40,855 nucleotides of DNA, from contig NZ_PPPT01000084.1 of the NCBI RefSeq assembly GCF_006483445.1, forward strand, positions 1 through 40,855, read 5' to 3'. The stretch comes from Bradyrhizobium guangdongense. Its GTDB lineage: Bacteria > Pseudomonadota > Alphaproteobacteria > Rhizobiales > Xanthobacteraceae. A program made the translations under genes and the position numbers. The stretch's first letter is position 1. Each line of letters begins with the position of its first letter. Shown piece after piece: positions 1-10,892 of this stretch. Under the pieces are notes generated by a model, which worked only from the letters and a program-made list of their open reading frames with translations, made no database searches and was not told the origin of the DNA.

Positions 1-33
1 GTGGCAGTTGGACTCGCGGAGGCTCCCCCTCAC

Positions 34-84
34 CCGGGTTGCATTTTCGATGCAATCCGGCCTCTCCCCGCACGCGGGGAGAGG
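34..84. repeat. palindromic intergenic repeat at the murA 3' side
   Basis: Two adjacent inverted repeats. The first has arms 34-43 and 51-60 (ccgggttgca / tgcaatccgg, one mismatch). The second has arms 61-70 and 75-84 (cctctccccg / cggggagagg, perfect) with a 4-nt loop. The preceding bases carry the ccctcaccc string also seen around the DUF559 gene near 9.4 kb, so this looks like one member of a dispersed family. It lies just beyond the murA stop and may shape the mRNA 3' end; no T-run follows it. Confidence 0.7.
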
Positions 85-92
85 CGAAGACC

Positions 93-1388
93 TCAGCCCT
101 TCCGCTCCGGCACGCGCTTGATCTTGGCGCCGAGCGCGTTCAGCCGTTCGTCAATCCGCTCATAGCCGCGCTCGATCTGGTCGGCGTTGTTGATCGTCGA
201 GGTACCCTCGGCGCAGACGGCCGCGAGCAGCATCGCCATGCCGGCGCGGATGTCGGGCGAGATCATCGACGCGCCGCGCAGGCGGCTGGGGCCTGCGATG
301 ATGGCGCGGTGCGGATCGCACAGCACGATGCGCGCGCCCATCGCGATCAGCTTGTCGACGAAGAACATCCGGGATTCGAACATCTTCTCGAACATAAGGA
401 TCACGCCTTCGCATTGCGTGGCGGTGACGATCGCAATCGACATCAAGTCGGCGGGGAAGGCCGGCCATGGCTGGTCTTCCAGCTTCGGCACGTGACCGCC
501 AAAATCGTCCTGGATCTTCAGCGTCTGGTTGGAGGGCACGATCAGGTCGTCGCCCTCGACCCGGCAGACGATGCCGAGCCGCTCAAAACCCATGCGGATA
601 GAGCGCAGATGCTCGACGCCGGCGCGCGCGATACGCAGGGGCGAGCGCGTCACCGCGGCAAGCCCGATCAGCGAGCCGACCTCGATATGGTCGGGCTGGA
701 TCGCATAGGTCGTCGAGCCCAACGTTGCAGGGCCATGCACGATCATGGTGTTGGTGCCGATGCCCTCGATCTTCGCGCCGAGCGCGACGAGAAAATTGGC
801 GAGATCCTGCACATGCGGCTCGGAGGCCGCGTTGCGCAAGTAAGTCGTGCCTTCAGCCGCAACCGCTGCGACCAGCGCATTCTCGGTCGCGGTGACGCTC
901 GGCTCGTCCAGGAACACGTCGGCGCCGGTGAGTTTGGGGCAGCGGAATTCCAGCCGGTCGGTCGCGGTGACCTTTGCGCCCAATTGCTCGAGCGCGAGCA
1001 CATGCGTGTCCAGCCTCCGGCGGCCGATGACGTCGCCGCCAGGCGGCGGCAGCATCACCTCGCCGCAGCGCGCGAGCAGCGGGCCTGCGAGCAGGATCGA
1101 GGCGCGGATGCGCACGCAGAGATCGGGATCGAGATCGGCGGCGCGGATCTCCTTGGCGTGGATCACGAGCGTGTTACGCGCAGTCCATTCGGCCGACGCA
1201 CCGACCGAGCGGATCAGCTCGACCAGCGTCTCGGTGTCGCGGATGCGCGGCACGTTCTGCAGCGTGACCGGGTGCGCGGTCAAAAGCGCGGCTGCGATAA
1301 TCGGCAGTGCCGAGTTCTTGTTGCCGGAGGGCTCGATCGTGCCCGAGAGCCGGTGACCGCCCTCGACGATGTACTGAATGGGCGCCAC
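93..1388 (-). CDS. murA: UDP-N-acetylglucosamine 1-carboxyvinyltransferase, Asp-type active site
   Basis: 431 residues, the usual MurA length, starting at a GTG codon. MurA transfers enolpyruvate from PEP to UDP-GlcNAc in the cytoplasm, the first committed step of peptidoglycan synthesis. Visible family signatures are SGNKN with Lys24, the RASILLAGPLLAR segment near 94-107, PAFPADL with the conserved Asp, and DIRAGMAMLLAAV and ERGYERI near the C-terminus. In the active-site loop the sequence is PPGGDVIGRR, so Asp119 sits where E. coli has the fosfomycin target Cys115. Asp-type MurA enzymes such as the mycobacterial one are active and intrinsically fosfomycin resistant. It lies at the end of a minus-strand run beginning at dnaA, not beside hisD-type neighbours, so it could be a second MurA copy; the window cannot settle that. 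Confidence 0.88.
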   Translation of the reverse strand: MAPIQYIVEGGHRLSGTIEPSGNKNSALPIIAAALLTAHPVTLQNVPRIRDTETLVELIRSVGASAEWTARNTLVIHAKEIRAADLDPDLCVRIRASILLAGPLLARCGEVMLPPPGGDVIGRRRLDTHVLALEQLGAKVTATDRLEFRCPKLTGADVFLDEPSVTATENALVAAVAAEGTTYLRNAASEPHVQDLANFLVALGAKIEGIGTNTMIVHGPATLGSTTYAIQPDHIEVGSLIGLAAVTRSPLRIARAGVEHLRSIRMGFERLGIVCRVEGDDLIVPSNQTLKIQDDFGGHVPKLEDQPWPAFPADLMSIAIVTATQCEGVILMFEKMFESRMFFVDKLIAMGARIVLCDPHRAIIAGPSRLRGASMISPDIRAGMAMLLAAVCAEGTSTINNADQIERGYERIDERLNALGAKIKRVPERKG

Positions 1389-1517
1389 GCGCTGTTCTCG
1401 CTGTTCTGTTCCGGTTGGGTCGGGCCGTTTCGGGGCGGAAACTAGCGAGAATCGGCCGCAGTATCAATTCTGCACTTCCCGGTGGTGCCGGCCATTTCGG
1501 GCTCGAAAAACGAGCCT

Positions 1518-1985
1518 TTAGAACCAATCGAAGATGTGCACGACCGCATAGATGATCGCGATCAGGATCAGCGCGCCGATCACGAAGAAGGAGAATTCGA
1601 AGGCGATGGCGGCGATACCGAGCGTGGCCGAGACGCCGGCCAACAGCTTCTCTTCGCGGCGGATCAGCGAAAACACCGAGAACGCGATGGCAAACAGCCC
1701 GAGCGCGATCGCGCCTGCGGCCAATTCACTGCTCAGCTGGGCGCCGGCCGACTTTTCCTGAATCGGGGCCTGATACTCGACGCCCTTGGCGCGTGCAATC
1801 AGGCGGTCCTTGAGGCGATGGCCGGTGTCGACGATGACCTTGTCCACTGGAGGTGGCGGATAGATCATCGGCAGCACCCAATGCGGCAACACGGCCGCGG
1901 TCAGGGCCAAGAGGCCGATGATGCTGCCGATGATGCCAAAATGGCGTGATCGGACCGCAGGCCTTGTCGTCGCAGATGCTGACAT
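1518..1985 (-). CDS. small integral membrane protein, function unknown
   Basis: 155 residues from an ATG with a GGGAAG ribosome-binding site nine bases upstream. There is a hydrophobic segment at about 17-36 (GIIGSIIGLLALTAAVLPHW), a polar stretch at 40-85 likely exposed to periplasm or cytoplasm, and three more hydrophobic segments at about 88-108, 114-130 and 132-150, ending HIFDWF. No catalytic motif is visible and I do not recognise the family. It lies between gyrB and murA on the same strand and could be co-transcribed with either. A 6-bp hairpin directly after the stop codon (1500-1516) has a U5 loop but little of a U tail. Confidence 0.75.
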   Translation of the reverse strand: MSASATTRPAVRSRHFGIIGSIIGLLALTAAVLPHWVLPMIYPPPPVDKVIVDTGHRLKDRLIARAKGVEYQAPIQEKSAGAQLSSELAAGAIALGLFAIAFSVFSLIRREEKLLAGVSATLGIAAIAFEFSFFVIGALILIAIIYAVVHIFDWF

Positions 1986-2096
1986 GACATGACGCTTCCC
2001 GGCCCCAATTGGCCGCAGGATTTACGTCACTTCGTCGCGGCGGGGGCCAGCGGGGTTCACCGGGTGCGCCAGCGCGCCACAGGCCGGTGTGGTGCG

Positions 2097-4814
<2,718 letters not shown>

Positions 4815-5510
4815 TCAGTAGACCTGGGACGGCTTCCTGTCGTCGTGCAGAGACCAGGCCTCACCTGAGGCTATGGTGACGGTATCGGTGCGCACCGGCC
4901 GGCCCGACACCAGCAGCTCGTACGAATACGTGCCGGGCGGCAGATCCAGCATTTGGGGATGATTTTCGCCGCCCGCGATCTTGATGGTTCGATCGTTGAT
5001 CACAAGCGAAGCCACGTCTGGCACGAGATAGCCGAACACCAGCCGCGCTTGTCCGGAAATAGGCAGGACGTTGGCCTTGGCCGCGGCCTCCGCATTCCGC
5101 TGCACCAGGCTGACCTCGGTCTTGCCGTTGGTCTCTTGCTTGGCTCGCTCGAGCGTCAGCAGGGCCGGCCCCTTCGGAGACGTGAAGGCGAGCCGGACGC
5201 GATCGGCGGTGACAACAGCGTCATCCGGCTTTTCCTGCCAGTTACGCTTTCCGAGCTCCGCGCGGTAGAAGGCGAGCACGTCGCTGAGGCTCGCCTTCAC
5301 GGTGCCTTTGAGCTCGAACCGGACTGGGGCTTCGATGTCGCGCATGCGCGTGCTCGTGAAGCTCATAGAGCTCTGCCGCGGTGCCGGCAATTCGGCGTTG
5401 GGATCTGCCGTCAGCGGCTCTTGCGAGCAGCTTGTGAGAAGAGCGAGGCCGCACAGGAGCAGACGCCATCGTGCCGGACCGATGCTCCTCTGTTTGACCC
5501 TCGACATCAT
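4815..5510 (-). CDS. putative lipoprotein with one FYRxEL/GWxE module
   Basis: 231 residues from the ATG at 5510, preceded by GGAG five bases away; a TTG directly upstream is less likely. The N-terminus has a basic patch, a hydrophobic core and the lipobox LLTSC, so it should be a lipoprotein anchored at Cys28. The rest is one copy of the module found repeatedly in the neighbour at 5530-7680: LPAP start, SDVLAFYRAEL, NWQEK, then LAFTSPKGPALL. It shares the neighbour's C-terminal beta-rich tail, IKIAGG, LDLPPGTYSYEL, SGRPVRT and SGEAWSL. The gap to that gene is about 20 bases, so they form an operon and look like a duplication product. No catalytic residues are evident; function unknown. Confidence 0.85.
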   Translation of the reverse strand: MMSRVKQRSIGPARWRLLLCGLALLTSCSQEPLTADPNAELPAPRQSSMSFTSTRMRDIEAPVRFELKGTVKASLSDVLAFYRAELGKRNWQEKPDDAVVTADRVRLAFTSPKGPALLTLERAKQETNGKTEVSLVQRNAEAAAKANVLPISGQARLVFGYLVPDVASLVINDRTIKIAGGENHPQMLDLPPGTYSYELLVSGRPVRTDTVTIASGEAWSLHDDRKPSQVY

Positions 5511-5529
5511 CAAATCTCCAGGAAGGACC

Positions 5530-7680
5530 TCAGTACATCTGCAGCGGCAAGACCTCGCCGGTCGGCCCCACCATGAGGCCCCAGGCGTCGCCAGCAGCGA
5601 TTTCGATGCTCTCGGTGCGGGCGGGACGGCCGGGCACGCGCAGCGCGTACTGATACTTGCCGGGCGGCAGATCCAGCATCGGGCCCTTCGGCGATTGCGG
5701 GCTCCCGGTGCCGGCCGCGATCTTGATCGTCTGCTTGTTGATCGTGAGCGAGGCTTCCTTGGATCCGATATTGCCGAGCATCAGCCTGGCCTGACCGGGC
5801 TTTGGCATGATGTCCGCCTTGGTCGCGGCATCCGGATTCTTCTGCGCAAGGTTGACGGTGGTCTCGCCCTTGGCGCGGCCGAGTTTCAGCACCGCCGGTC
5901 CCTGCGGCGAGGTGAACGCGATCTGCGCCTGGTCCGCGGAGACGGTCGCGCCGTCAGCCTTTTCCTGCCAGCCGAGCTTTGTCAGCTCCGTGCGGTAGAA
6001 GGCGAGGACGTCGCTGAGCGGGGCAGGGATGCTGGCCTCGAGCTCCCTGCGGAACGGCGCGGTGCTGCCGGGCATCTTGGTCGATGCGAGCGAGGTCGAT
6101 GAGCGCTGCGTCGGCACCGGCAGCTCGGAGTCGGAGTCCGGCTTGAGCGGCTCCGCAGCCTTGGCTTGCACCTCGGGGCCAGCCGCAGGTTTGGCCGCGG
6201 CCATGACCAGACCGGTGCCGTCGGCGCGAACGCTCACCTTCGGACCCATCTGCATCACCGTGAACGAGATCGCCTTGCCGCCCTTGGAAAACTCCATCAC
6301 CGCCATGTTGGGCTGGTTGATGACGGAGGGCTGCTCCTTCCAGCCCGCGGTCTTCAGCGAGGCCCGATAGAACGCGGCGAGCGCTTTGACGCTCGAGGCG
6401 GAGGAGAATTCGAGCTGGCCCTCATTGCCGGCGTACTTCACGGCCTCGGCGTTTTCGGGCAGCGGGACCGGCGTCTTGCTGTCGGCGAGGGCGTTGAGCG
6501 GCGCATCCGACAATGCCGCCGCCTGCACCTTGCGGCGCGCTTCGTCGGCGGCGATGACCTGCTTTGCCATCGCCTCGGCGTCCCTCATGAACTTGTCGTC
6601 GGCTTCCTTCTTGGCCTTGATGCGGGCGGCGAGTGCCGCTTCCGTCAACTGCGCGGTCAGGCTGACCATGACGAGGTCGTATTTGCGGCCGAGCCGCAGC
6701 ACGCCGGTTTCTTCCGCCGAGGAAACCTTGATCGCCATCTCGTCGCCGGGGCTGAGCGGCGCATTGCCGTTTTCCTGCCAGCCGCGTGCGGCGAGCTCGC
6801 GACGATAGAAGGCGAGCACGACGGGCAGTTCCGCCATCACGGCGGCCGACGTTTCGCGCTTGGCCGAGCTCGCGCTGCCTTTGCCCATGGCCGTCTTGAT
6901 CGAACTCGGCCGCGGCAGGCCGGCCAGCTCGCCGTCGGCTTTCAGCTCGGCGGGAAGCGCGAATGGCGCAACGCGGATGTCGACATTGGTCCTGCCGTCG
7001 TCGCGGTGCGTCAGCGTCAGCATGACCGGCTTCTGCTGATAAAACCCGTTTCCGTCGTCGTGCGCGAAAAAGGCGCGCACGCCGTTCGGAACGGTCGCGT
7101 TCAAATCGGCGTTCGGCCAGCGTGCAGCGGTCTCCGGCGTGAGTTTTTTCCAGCCGATCGCGGCCATTTCCTTTGCGTAGAAATCCGATGCGGCGTCGAG
7201 CGCAACAGGTGCGATGCAGCCGAGATAGGGTCTCGTGCCGTCGAACACGAGGTCGCTCGCGTTGTCGGGGAATGGCACATTCCCGTAGATGCGGTCGGTC
7301 GTGTAGTAGACCATTGACTGGTCGGGCCGGCCGAGGGCTTGCGTGAAACTGACGGAAAGGCCCTGCCGCCCCTTCTTGAAACTCAGGCGATCGCTCTTCT
7401 CTTCCAGCGGTCGCACATAGGGCACCCAGCCGGCGGCGCTCAGCATCTTCTTGACCGCGGGCGACGTCACCGCCTCCGGCGTCGGCATGCGATATTCGAC
7501 GCGATAGGGATCCGGCTTCGAGGTGTCTTCCACCGCGCCTTCGAGCTGCGGCAGCGCGTGAACGTCGACAATGCCCTCGTCATTGGTCGCCGCGAGCGCG
7601 GAGCCCGTCATCAGAATCAGGCCGCAGGCAAGCAGCCGCCATCGTGCCGGGACTTTCGTCCCGCGCCGGACGTTCGACAT
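5530..7680 (-). CDS. exported multi-module protein, paralogue of the adjacent lipoprotein
   Basis: 716 residues from the ATG at 7680, chosen because GGAG lies seven bases upstream; an ATG at 7686 is too close to it. A Sec signal peptide ends ALAA near residue 31. The mature protein repeats one module. Each copy opens with [LV]PxP and contains an FYxxE or FYRxxL helix followed by GW[KQ]: DFYAKEMAAIGWK (about 166-178), LAFYRRELAARGWQEN (about 289-304), LAAFYRASLKTAGWKEQ (about 434-450) and LAFYRTELTKLGWQEK (about 559-574). A weaker N-terminal copy ends MLSAAGW near 84. A charged, probably coiled-coil linker (EARIKAKKEADDKF region, about 345-395) joins modules two and three. The C-terminal 200 residues match the lipoprotein downstream. 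Function unknown; an envelope or surface role is only inferred from export. Confidence 0.85.
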   Translation of the reverse strand: MSNVRRGTKVPARWRLLACGLILMTGSALAATNDEGIVDVHALPQLEGAVEDTSKPDPYRVEYRMPTPEAVTSPAVKKMLSAAGWVPYVRPLEEKSDRLSFKKGRQGLSVSFTQALGRPDQSMVYYTTDRIYGNVPFPDNASDLVFDGTRPYLGCIAPVALDAASDFYAKEMAAIGWKKLTPETAARWPNADLNATVPNGVRAFFAHDDGNGFYQQKPVMLTLTHRDDGRTNVDIRVAPFALPAELKADGELAGLPRPSSIKTAMGKGSASSAKRETSAAVMAELPVVLAFYRRELAARGWQENGNAPLSPGDEMAIKVSSAEETGVLRLGRKYDLVMVSLTAQLTEAALAARIKAKKEADDKFMRDAEAMAKQVIAADEARRKVQAAALSDAPLNALADSKTPVPLPENAEAVKYAGNEGQLEFSSASSVKALAAFYRASLKTAGWKEQPSVINQPNMAVMEFSKGGKAISFTVMQMGPKVSVRADGTGLVMAAAKPAAGPEVQAKAAEPLKPDSDSELPVPTQRSSTSLASTKMPGSTAPFRRELEASIPAPLSDVLAFYRTELTKLGWQEKADGATVSADQAQIAFTSPQGPAVLKLGRAKGETTVNLAQKNPDAATKADIMPKPGQARLMLGNIGSKEASLTINKQTIKIAAGTGSPQSPKGPMLDLPPGKYQYALRVPGRPARTESIEIAAGDAWGLMVGPTGEVLPLQMY

Positions 7681-7788
7681 TGTCATTCTCCAGGATCTCG
7701 CGCAGCGTCAACTCGCGCGCGATTGCAATGGCAGCGACACCGTCGGCGCGGCCTCTGGACAACTAGTCGCGGCAGGAACCGGAGAGGT

Positions 7789-8925
7789 TCAACGACGGGC
7801 CGCCACGCGCCCGTTCTCGACGTCGAAGATCGCGCCCGAGGCTGCAATCTCGACAAAAGCGGCCGGGTCCGCGCCCGTCAGCCACACCTGGGCACCGAGC
7901 TTTGCGAGCTCGCCGAACAGGGCGGTGCGCCTGTTGGGATCGAGATGCGCCACCACCTCGTCGAGCAAGAGCAGCGGCACGATGCCGGTCATCTCGGCGA
8001 CCAGCGTGGCATGCGCCAGCACCAGCCCGATCAGCAGCGCTTTCTGCTCGCCGGTCGAGGCATCGCGCGCGGGCATGCTCTTCGGCGCATAGATCACCTG
8101 GAGATCGGTGAGATGCGGACCGTCGGTGGTGCGGCCGGCGATCGCGTCGCGCGGACGGTTGTCGCGCAAAATCTGGCGATAGCGGTCTTCGACCGCGGTC
8201 GCCGTTTCGTTCAACAGCGCGTTCTCCATCCAGCCGTCGAGCGCGATCTGCGCGGCTGGAAATGCGGAGGCCTCGCCTCGCGTGCGCAGCATCTCGGCGA
8301 GTTTTGCCGCGGTCTGGCCGCGGCTGGCCGCAACCGCAACCGCTAGCTCGGCGGTCTCGCGCTCGATGGCGTCGCACCAATGGTCGTCATAATTGCGGGT
8401 CTCGAGCAGCCGGTTGCGCGAGCGCAGCGAACGGTCGAGTGCGGAGACGCGGCTGGAATGCTCGCTGTCGATCGCGAGCACCAGGCGATCGAAGAACCGC
8501 CGCCGCTCCGATGCGGCCCCCATGAACAGGGCGTCCATCGCCGGCGTCAGCCACACCATGCGGATGTGATCGCCGAAAGCTGTTGCGGAATTCACGGGCT
8601 CGCGGTCGATGCGGCAGCGCCGGCTCACCGTCGTGTCGGCGCGCGGCGGGTCGATGCCGGTGCCGAGCGTGGCGAGGCCCAGCGCACCCTCGACCTGCGC
8701 GGACACCGCCCAGGAGCCGTCACCCTCGTTGTCGGCGACGTCTTCCAGTGTCGCCCGCCTTAAGCCCCGGCCTGGCGAGAGAAACGAGATCGCCTCCAGG
8801 CAATTGGTCTTGCCGGCGCCATTATGCCCGACCAGCGCCACCATATCGGCCTGCGTCTCGATTCCCGCCGCCCGATAGTTCCGAAAATGCGTCAGCGTCA
8901 GCCGATGGATGCGGGAAGGGGTCAT
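7789..8925 (-). CDS. recF: DNA replication and repair protein RecF
   Basis: 378 residues from the ATG at 8925; a TTG two codons upstream has no advantage. RecF is an SMC-like ATPase that works with RecO and RecR to load RecA at gapped DNA. Seen: FRNYR near the N-terminus, Walker A GHNGAGKTN (about 33-41), the ABC-type signature STGEQKALLIGLVLAHA, and Walker B LLLLDEVVAHLD. The order dnaA, dnaN, recF, gyrB is the classical one, here loosened by inserted genes on both sides of recF. Confidence 0.96.
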   Translation of the reverse strand: MTPSRIHRLTLTHFRNYRAAGIETQADMVALVGHNGAGKTNCLEAISFLSPGRGLRRATLEDVADNEGDGSWAVSAQVEGALGLATLGTGIDPPRADTTVSRRCRIDREPVNSATAFGDHIRMVWLTPAMDALFMGAASERRRFFDRLVLAIDSEHSSRVSALDRSLRSRNRLLETRNYDDHWCDAIERETAELAVAVAASRGQTAAKLAEMLRTRGEASAFPAAQIALDGWMENALLNETATAVEDRYRQILRDNRPRDAIAGRTTDGPHLTDLQVIYAPKSMPARDASTGEQKALLIGLVLAHATLVAEMTGIVPLLLLDEVVAHLDPNRRTALFGELAKLGAQVWLTGADPAAFVEIAASGAIFDVENGRVAARR

Positions 8926-8955
8926 TCTCAACTCGTCATTGCCGGGCAGTGCCTT

Positions 8956-9014
8956 CCCTCCCCCCTTGTGGGGGAGGGTGGCGCCTCACGAAGTGAGGCG
9001 ACGGGTGAGGGGTA
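8956..9014. repeat. palindromic repeat, left side of DUF559 gene
   Basis: Contains an inverted repeat with arms 8956-8964 and 8970-8978 (ccctccccc / gggggaggg), a second with arms 8983-8989 and 8993-8999 (gcctcac / gtgaggc), and gggtgaggggta at 9003-9014. The last string reappears inverted at 9383-9395 beyond the DUF559 gene. Confidence 0.75.
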
Positions 9015-9016
9015 TC

Positions 9017-9382
9017 TTACCGCCCGGCAAGCTTTGCAAGGATATCCTCCAATACAGAAGCGGGCTGCTGTAGCACGTCATTGTTCCAGTAGCGCAAAGT
9101 CCAAAACCCTTCGGTGGCGAGCATGGCCTCACGAGTCGCGTCTTTCTGTGATTCTCCGTGTTGGCTGCCGTCGATCTCGATCACGAGAGATTGCTCGAAG
9201 CATACGAAGTCGAGAATGTAGTTCTTGAACGGCACCTGTCGGCGAAACTTGAATTTCGAGAGGCGCCGATCCCTTAGCAAGCGCCACATTGCCCGCTCTG
9301 CGTCGGTCGGAGCGTGCCGCATATTCTTCGCAAATTGGCGGAGACGTTTGGGGACTGGCCGATGGGACGGCTCTTGCGGCAC
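9017..9382 (-). CDS. DUF559 endonuclease-like protein
   Basis: 121 residues if started at the GTG at 9382; an ATG at 9316 (MRHAPTDAERAMW) is the alternative. The sequence TDAERAMWRLLRDRRL, FKFRRQVPFKNYILDFVC, LVIEIDGSQH and TLRYWNNDVL is the typical DUF559 core. This is a PD-(D/E)xK-like fold related to very-short-patch repair endonucleases; the IEIDG acidic pair would bind metal. Biological role is not established for the family. The gene is enclosed by inverted copies of a palindromic repeat (8956-9014 and 9383-9447), and the repeat supplies the GAGGGG just ahead of the GTG. It splits dnaN from recF, which suggests it arrived as a unit with its flanks. Confidence 0.88.
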   Translation of the reverse strand: MPQEPSHRPVPKRLRQFAKNMRHAPTDAERAMWRLLRDRRLSKFKFRRQVPFKNYILDFVCFEQSLVIEIDGSQHGESQKDATREAMLATEGFWTLRYWNNDVLQQPASVLEDILAKLAGR

Positions 9383-9447
9383 TAACCCCTCACCCAATCG
9401 AGCCTGTATCCGCTAGCGGAGCTGCCCTCTCCCACAAGGGGAGAGGG
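9383..9447. repeat. palindromic repeat, right side of DUF559 gene
   Basis: Holds taacccctcaccc (9383-9395), inverse of the left-flank string with one extra base, and a hairpin with arms 9425-9433 and 9439-9447 (ccctctccc / gggagaggg). Confidence 0.75.
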
Positions 9448-9510
9448 CATAACAATGCGCAACGCGCTTGGATCGTAGGATGTTGTTTGGCGTTGCCGTG
9501 GGGCCACGCC

Positions 9511-10629
9511 TCACACCCGCATCGGCATCAGCACATACAGCGCGCTCTTGTCGTCGCGGTCCTGCACCAGCGTCGGCGAGCCGGGGTCGGCGAGCCTCAG
9601 CGTTGCGACTTCGCCCTCGATCTGGGCGGCGATGTCGAGCAGGTAGCGCGAGTTGAAGCCGATATCGAGCGCGTCGGAGGCGTATTCGACCTCGAGCTCT
9701 TCGGTCGCACTGCCGGAGTCCGGGTTGGTCACCGACAGCACCAGCTTACCCGGTGACAGCGACAGCTTCACGGCACGTCCGCGCTCGCTGGAGATGGTGG
9801 AGACACGGTCGACAGCGGCCTCAAAATCCTTCTTGTCGACCACCAGTTCCTTGTCGTTGTTCTGCGGAATGACGCGGCCGTAGTCGGGGAAGGTGCCGTC
9901 GATCAGTTTTGAGGTCAGCACCACATGGCCGATGGTAAAGCGGATTTTTGCCTGCGACAGCTCGATCGTGACTTCGGCCTCGCTGTCCTCGATCAGGCGC
10001 TGCACCTCGCCGACCGTTTTGCGCGGCACGATCACGCCGGGCATGCCGGACGCGCCCTTGGGCTGCACCAAATCGAGCTGGGCGAGGCGATGCCCGTCGG
10101 TGGCGACACCGCGCAGCGTTGCGGCTTTCGCTGTGCCGGCGGCGTGCAGATAGATGCCGTTGAGGTAGTAGCGGGTCTCTTCCGTCGAGATCGCAAATTG
10201 CGTGCGGTCGATCAGCCGCTTGACGTCTTTGGCGGCCAGCGAGAACGAATGCGACATGTCGCCGGCGGCGAGATCGGGAAAATCGTTCTCCGGCAGCGTC
10301 TGCAGCGTGAAGCGGGAGCGGCCGGCGCGGATCGCCAGCACCGAGCGGTCGCCGTCGCCTTCCAGCACGATCTGCGAGCCGTCGGGCAGCTTGCGCACGA
10401 TGTCGTAGAACATGTGCGCCGGCACGGTGGTGGAACCGGCGGTCGCGGTCTCGGCGGCGAGCGTCTCCGTCACCTCGAGGTCGAGGTCGGTCGCCTTCAG
10501 CGACAATTTTGCGCCCTCGGCGCGGACCAGCACGTTGCCCAGGATCGGAATCGTGTTGCGGCGCTCGACCACGCGGTGGACATGGCCCAGCGATTTCAGG
10601 AGTTGCGCGCGTTCGACCGTAACCTTCAT
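9511..10629 (-). CDS. dnaN: DNA polymerase III beta subunit, sliding clamp
   Basis: 372 residues, normal clamp length, from ATG. As a ring-shaped dimer DnaN tethers polymerase III to DNA and also recruits repair factors. The start MKVTVERAQLLKSLGHVHRVVERRNTIPILGNVLV is typical for alphaproteobacteria. Central segments LPENDFPDLAAGD and DGTFPDYGRVIPQNNDKEL, and the C-terminal DPGSPTLVQDRDDKSALYVLMPMRV that ends in the family's VxMPMRV form, are all present. It follows dnaA after 263 bases that include a likely dnaA terminator, so it is probably transcribed at least partly from its own promoter. Confidence 0.98.
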   Translation of the reverse strand: MKVTVERAQLLKSLGHVHRVVERRNTIPILGNVLVRAEGAKLSLKATDLDLEVTETLAAETATAGSTTVPAHMFYDIVRKLPDGSQIVLEGDGDRSVLAIRAGRSRFTLQTLPENDFPDLAAGDMSHSFSLAAKDVKRLIDRTQFAISTEETRYYLNGIYLHAAGTAKAATLRGVATDGHRLAQLDLVQPKGASGMPGVIVPRKTVGEVQRLIEDSEAEVTIELSQAKIRFTIGHVVLTSKLIDGTFPDYGRVIPQNNDKELVVDKKDFEAAVDRVSTISSERGRAVKLSLSPGKLVLSVTNPDSGSATEELEVEYASDALDIGFNSRYLLDIAAQIEGEVATLRLADPGSPTLVQDRDDKSALYVLMPMRV

Positions 10630-10826
10630 TGCACTACCCGCCCGATCCCAAGGTGGAAAGACGATTGGAAAAGCCGGGCAGCCTGAGAGGCGCCACGGAC
10701 CCCGCGAACCCGAGAGGCCGGGTCATCGGACGCCGATATGACCAAAGCCTTTTGGGTCGCGCAAGGTGGCGCGGAAAGCCGGGGGATTCAAGGGATTGGG
10801 GCCCAGTTCCCCACGATTTACCGGCC

Positions 10827-10863
10827 AAAAATGCCAAATCGCCCCGGCGTGGCCGGGGCGATT
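10827..10863 (-). terminator. probable dnaA terminator
   Basis: A perfect 12-bp stem (10837-10848 and 10852-10863) with a 3-nt loop lies 30 bases past the dnaA stop. In the minus-strand direction five T residues (10827-10831) follow after five bases. The gap before the T-run makes it weaker than the rpsT terminator. Confidence 0.6.
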
Positions 10864-10892
10864 GAAGCGCAGTTCTGGAGGCGTCTAGGCGT

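Noticed and set aside
39..1445. Long plus-strand open frame of 468 codons opposite murA
   Set aside because: It is the shadow of the murA coding region on the other strand, has Arg/Asp/His-rich composition and no family pattern.
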